From: an uncultured beta proteobacterium | GTDB lineage: Bacteria > Pseudomonadota > Gammaproteobacteria > Burkholderiales > Rhodocyclaceae | DNA length: 5,484 bases | Assembly: GCA_903933395.1 (NCBI GenBank) | Contig: CAIZKA010000414.1 | Coordinates: 1-5,484 of the forward strand | Direction: 5' to 3' | In this document: piece after piece, positions 5,413 through 5,484 of the stretch | Position numbering within the stretch: position 1 is the first letter of the stretch | How the letters are laid out: each line of letters opens with the position of its first letter | Program-made: the position numbers and the translations under genes | The notes under the pieces: model-generated | Seen by the model: the letters and a program-made list of their open reading frames with translations, nothing else | Told to the model about the DNA's origin: nothing | Database searches by the model: none

Positions 5413-5484
5413 ATGCCCTCACCCGAACTGACGCCCGCCGACTGGGTAAATATCAGCCTCACCGAGGCAATGCTGGCGCGCGAC
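5413..5484 (+). CDS. Unrecognised protein, 5' end only
   Basis: An ATG lies 3 nt after the hydrolase stop and opens a frame of 24 codons that is still open at the window edge (MPSPELTPADW, then VNISLTEAMLARD). No good Shine-Dalgarno precedes it, so translation would depend on ribosomes ending the hydrolase gene. The N-terminus is not hydrophobic, so no signal peptide is suggested. I do not recognise the family. The tight spacing argues for one operon with the hydrolase, but with so few codons a chance open frame cannot be excluded. Confidence 0.5.
   Translation, partial: MPSPELTPADWVNISLTEAMLARD

Overview
This is a GC-rich window with tightly packed genes. The gene content and order point to a betaproteobacterium, most plausibly of the Rhodocyclales/Azonexus–Accumulibacter kind. 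That placement is an inference from protein character and gene order, not from a database search. No mobile element, CRISPR array, tRNA or rRNA is visible, and all complete genes look intact.

Minus strand, about 4,660 down to 1: five genes read the same way in the order dapC, dapD, a PilT/PilU-type ATPase gene, dapE, prmB (5' end only). A perfect TATAAT box lies about 30 nt upstream of dapC. The first four genes are tightly coupled: an 11-nt gap between dapC and dapD, 33 nt between dapD and pilU, and a 1-nt overlap between pilU and dapE. DapD, DapC and DapE are the three consecutive enzymes of the succinylase branch of diaminopimelate/lysine synthesis: succinylation, transamination and desuccinylation. 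Together they convert tetrahydrodipicolinate to L,L-diaminopimelate for peptidoglycan and lysine. All three keep their catalytic residues. The retraction-type pilus ATPase lodged between dapD and dapE has no metabolic link to them and is the oddest feature of the layout. prmB (ribosomal protein L3 glutamine methyltransferase) is set apart by a 105-nt spacer. That spacer carries a GC-only hairpin and a strong G-quadruplex motif on the template strand.

Plus strand, 4,732 to 5,484: a dienelactone-hydrolase-family gene with a strong ribosome binding site, followed after 3 nt by the start of an unrecognised gene that runs off the window. This pair diverges from dapC across a 110-nt intergenic region. 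The region holds the dapC promoter, a 10-bp tandem direct repeat and a short inverted repeat, which are candidate regulator sites.

I see no convincing new biological system. The points most worth a second look are the pilus ATPase inside the dap operon, the G4/hairpin spacer before prmB, and the repeats in the divergent promoter region.
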